A program made the translations under genes and the position numbers. Positions 61,608 through 64,000 of a stretch of 64,000 nt of DNA are shown one piece after another. Origin of the DNA: Nocardia alba NBRC 108234. GTDB taxonomy: Bacteria > Actinomycetota > Actinomycetes > Mycobacteriales > Mycobacteriaceae. Where the stretch lies: NCBI RefSeq assembly GCF_001612665.1, contig NZ_BDAX01000002.1, forward strand, positions 372,001 to 436,000. The letters are read 5' to 3'. Numbering within the stretch: the first letter of the stretch is position 1; each line of letters opens with the position of its first letter. The notes beneath the pieces are model-generated. The model was not told the origin of the DNA. It was given only the letters and a program-made list of their open reading frames with translations, and made no database searches.

Positions 61608-63868
61608 GCCGGTGTGCCGCCACCGATCTCGTGCCCGAGAGCCGCGCCCAGCTTCTTCAGCAGGTCGATGGCCGCGTCGGCGATGACGGTGCCGGGCGGG
61701 AAGATCGCCGCCGCACCGGCCTCGTAGAGCTCGTCGAAGTCACCGGGCGGGATCACACCGCCGACGATGACCATGATGTCGGGACGACCCACCTCGGCCA
61801 GCGCCTGTCGCAGCGCGGGCACCAGCGTGAGGTGACCGGCGGCCAGCGAGGACACACCGACGATGTGCACGTCGTTGTCGGCCGCCTGGCGCGCCACCTC
61901 TTCGGGCGTCTGGAACAGCGGGCCCACATCGACGTCCATGCCCAGGTCGGCGAACGCGGTCGCGATCACCTTCTGGCCACGGTCGTGTCCGTCCTGACCC
62001 ATCTTGGCGACCAGGATGCGGGGACGACGCCCCTCGGCCTCGCCGAACTCCTCGACCAGCGCGATGGCGGCGCCGATGTTGGATGCCTTGCCTGCTTCGT
62101 CACGGTACACACCGGACAGCGTACGGATTTCGGCCTGATGGCGGCCGTACACCTTCTCCAGCGCGTCGGAGATCTCACCGACGGTGGCCTTGGCGCGCGC
62201 CGCGTCGATGGCCAGGGCGAGAAGATTGTTCTCCGCGCCGCCCTCCGACGATGCTGCCGCACGGGTCAATTCGGCCAATGCCTGCTCCACGGCGACCGAA
62301 TCACGTTCAGCGCGAAGACGTTCCAGCTTCTCGATCTGCTCGGCACGCACCCGCGAGTTCTCGACCTTGAGAACCTCGACCGCGTGGTCCTCTTCCACCT
62401 GGTACTTGTTGACGCCGATCACCGGCTGCTGCCCGGTGTCGATGCGCGCCTGGGTCCGCGCGGCGGCCTCTTCGATGCGCAGCTTCGGAATGCCCTCCGA
62501 GATCGCCTGTGCCATCCCGCCGTGCGCCTCGACCTCGGCGATGTGGGCGCGCGCCCGCTCGGCGAGCTGATGGGTGAGCCACTCGACGTAGTACGAACCG
62601 CCCCACGGGTCGATCGGGCGGGTGGTGTTGGACTCCTGCTGGATGAGCAGCTGGGTGTTGCGGGCGATGCGGGCGGAGAAATCCGTCGGCAGGGCCAGGG
62701 CTTCGTCGAGCGCGTTGGTGTGCAGCGACTGGGTGTGCCCCTGGGTGGCGGCCATCGCCTCGATGCAGGTGCGCGCCACATTGTTGTAGGCGTCCTGCGC
62801 GGTCAGCGACCAGCCCGAGGTCTGCGAATGTGTCCGCAGCGACAGCGATTTCGCGCTCTTGGGTTCGAACTTCGACACCAGCTCGCTCCACAGCAGACGC
62901 CCCGCGCGCAGCTTGGCGACCTCCATGAAGAAGTTCATCCCGATGGCCCAGAAGAACGACAGGCGCGGCGCGAACTTGTCGACATCCATGCCCGCGGCGA
63001 TCCCGGCCCGGATGTACTCCACCCCGTCGGCGAGGGTGTAGGCCAGCTCCAGATCGGCTGTCGCACCGGCCTCTTGGATGTGGTAGCCGGAGATGGAGAT
63101 CGAGTTGAACTTCGGCATCTTCGCGCTGGTGAAGGCGAAGATGTCGGAGATGATCCGCATCGAGGGCTTGGGCGGGTAGATGTAGGTGTTGCGGACCATG
63201 AACTCTTTCAGAATGTCGTTCTGAATGGTTCCGGCCAACTGCTCGGGCGTGACACCCTGTTCTTCGGCGGCGACGACGTAGAGCGCCAGGATCGGCAGCA
63301 CCGCGCCGTTCATGGTCATCGACACCGACACCTGATCCAGGGGGATCTGGTCGAAGAGCTGACGCATGTCCAGGATCGAGTCGATCGCGACACCGGCCAT
63401 GCCGACGTCACCCTGGACGCGAGGGTGGTCGGAGTCGTAGCCACGGTGGGTGGCGAGGTCGAAGGCGACCGAGAGCCCCTTCTGACCCGCCTGCAGGTTG
63501 CGGCGGTAGAAGGCGTTGGAATCGGCGGCGGTGGAGAAGCCCGCGTACTGGCGGATGGTCCACGGCTGATTCACGTACATGGTCGGGTACGGGCCGCGAA
63601 GGAACGGCGCGACGCCGGGTACTGTGTCGAGCGGATAGCCCTGCGCGACAACAGCATCCCGGTCGGCCTTGGTGAACACCGGCGGCACGTCGATGCCCTC
63701 CGGGGTCGACCAGACCAGCTGCTCGGGCGTGGTGTGGTTCGCCGTCGCCGCTTCGGCCACGAACGCGCTGATCTGCTCGGCGTCGACATCGGCCGACGCA
63801 GGCGCGTGGTCGGCGAGCGGCACCTCGGCGAAACTGCCGATGATGTGCTCGATATCGGATGTGGTCAT
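61604..63868 (-). CDS. mutB: Methylmalonyl-CoA mutase large (catalytic) subunit
   Basis: A 754-residue B12-dependent mutase interconverting methylmalonyl-CoA and succinyl-CoA. The N-terminal barrel has [60 protein letters not shown] and the radical-site [20 protein letters not shown]. The C-terminal domain has [13 protein letters not shown] with the cobalt-ligating His, and ILVGG-type [10 protein letters not shown]. It binds adenosylcobalamin itself; the small subunit upstream is needed for assembly. The start overlaps the small-subunit stop by one base (TGATG). Confidence 0.97.
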   Translation of the reverse strand: MTTSDIEHIIGSFAEVPLADHAPASADVDAEQISAFVAEAATANHTTPEQLVWSTPEGIDVPPVFTKADRDAVVAQGYPLDTVPGVAPFLRGPYPTMYVNQPWTIRQYAGFSTAADSNAFYRRNLQAGQKGLSVAFDLATHRGYDSDHPRVQGDVGMAGVAIDSILDMRQLFDQIPLDQVSVSMTMNGAVLPILALYVVAAEEQGVTPEQLAGTIQNDILKEFMVRNTYIYPPKPSMRIISDIFAFTSAKMPKFNSISISGYHIQEAGATADLELAYTLADGVEYIRAGIAAGMDVDKFAPRLSFFWAIGMNFFMEVAKLRAGRLLWSELVSKFEPKSAKSLSLRTHSQTSGWSLTAQDAYNNVARTCIEAMAATQGHTQSLHTNALDEALALPTDFSARIARNTQLLIQQESNTTRPIDPWGGSYYVEWLTHQLAERARAHIAEVEAHGGMAQAISEGIPKLRIEEAAARTQARIDTGQQPVIGVNKYQVEEDHAVEVLKVENSRVRAEQIEKLERLRAERDSVAVEQALAELTRAAASSEGGAENNLLALAIDAARAKATVGEISDALEKVYGRHQAEIRTLSGVYRDEAGKASNIGAAIALVEEFGEAEGRRPRILVAKMGQDGHDRGQKVIATAFADLGMDVDVGPLFQTPEEVARQAADNDVHIVGVSSLAAGHLTLVPALRQALAEVGRPDIMVIVGGVIPPGDFDELYEAGAAAIFPPGTVIADAAIDLLKKLGAALGHEIGGGTPA

Positions 63869-64000
63869 CAGGCTCCCACCTTCTCCAGCAGCTGAGACAG
63901 GACCGCCACCGCGTCGATGCGCAGGGCCAGATACCCGTCGGGACGCTGCGTCCCACTGTATTGCTCGACCGACTTCTCCGCTCCGGCCAGCAGCACGGTC
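63868..64000 (-). CDS. mutA: Methylmalonyl-CoA mutase small subunit, C-terminal end only
   Basis: The last 43 residues are visible, ending SQLLEKVGA before a TGA shared with the mutB ATG. The segment [20 protein letters not shown], then [20 protein letters not shown], matches the C-terminus of MutA, the structural subunit that forms a heterodimer with MutB. The rest lies beyond the right edge. Position and overlap make the assignment secure. Confidence 0.88.
   Translation of the reverse strand, partial: TVLLAGAEKSVEQYSGTQRPDGYLALRIDAVAVLSQLLEKVGA

Noticed and set aside
1..64000. tRNA, rRNA, riboswitch, insertion-sequence or prophage signatures
   Set aside because: Read through on both strands without seeing a transposase, integrase, terminal repeats, cloverleaf genes or a recognisable riboswitch core. 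A covariance-model search would be decisive and could not be run.

Overview
This is about 64 kb of GC-rich actinobacterial chromosome, most like Nocardia. The genus is inferred from gene content: a fatty-acyl-AMP ligase, an antigen-85-type esterase, several secreted lipases of the LIP family, a SigK/RskA/fasciclin locus, an Scr1-type XRE regulator with a DUF397 partner, LigC plus a LigD-type polymerase domain, and vitamin-B12-dependent methylmalonyl-CoA mutase. Genes are dense, many pairs overlap by ATGA, and I see no rRNA, tRNA, CRISPR array, insertion sequence or phage.

Layout: 1-2.1 kb is the edge of a lipid or natural-product locus (diiron desaturase-like protein plus FAAL). 2.2-13.4 kb is mixed: a FAD enzyme with divergent TetR and a clear operator, glutamate decarboxylase, a DAPG-hydrolase-like Tat protein, MarR, exported and SRPBCC proteins, a DUF574 methyltransferase and an MFS exporter. 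13.5-19.4 kb holds glutathione peroxidase, a ketosteroid-dehydrogenase-like flavoprotein, a GMC oxidoreductase, a degenerate FkbH-like HAD protein and a PucR regulator. 19.4-23.6 kb is a run of three secreted lipases on the minus strand. 25.5-27.8 kb is an Scr1/DUF397 island in which three transcription units share one promoter-like element.

28.4-35.2 kb is the most novel segment: a tight run of a cysteine-desulfurase-like enzyme, an unknown protein ending in a heavy-metal (HMA) domain, a LysA-like fold-III PLP enzyme, and a cysteine-synthase-like enzyme fused to rhodanese, facing a stand-alone NRPS condensation-domain protein. It looks like a small sulfur/amino-acid biosynthetic pathway whose product I cannot name.

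35.4-38.1 kb carries a cold-shock-domain protein and a two-gene ATP-ligase/polymerase repair operon. 39-45.4 kb carries TetR regulators, a zinc-ribbon SDR lacking the usual catalytic Tyr, a CaiB-type protein and a PHBH-type monooxygenase. 45.5-50 kb has nucleoside hydrolase plus amidohydrolase, an Ag85-like esterase and a TIGR01777 epimerase. 50.2-53.1 kb looks like a light/B12 unit: a MerR-B12 regulator divergent from lipocalin plus photolyase, with an 11-bp-period direct repeat between them. 54.2-57.9 kb is a SigK regulon core with SigK-like promoters. 57.9-60.3 kb has ArsR plus AHSA1 with an operator over the start codon, and a corA gene cut by an in-frame amber codon. 60.5-64 kb is the methylmalonyl-CoA mutase operon, which runs off the right edge.
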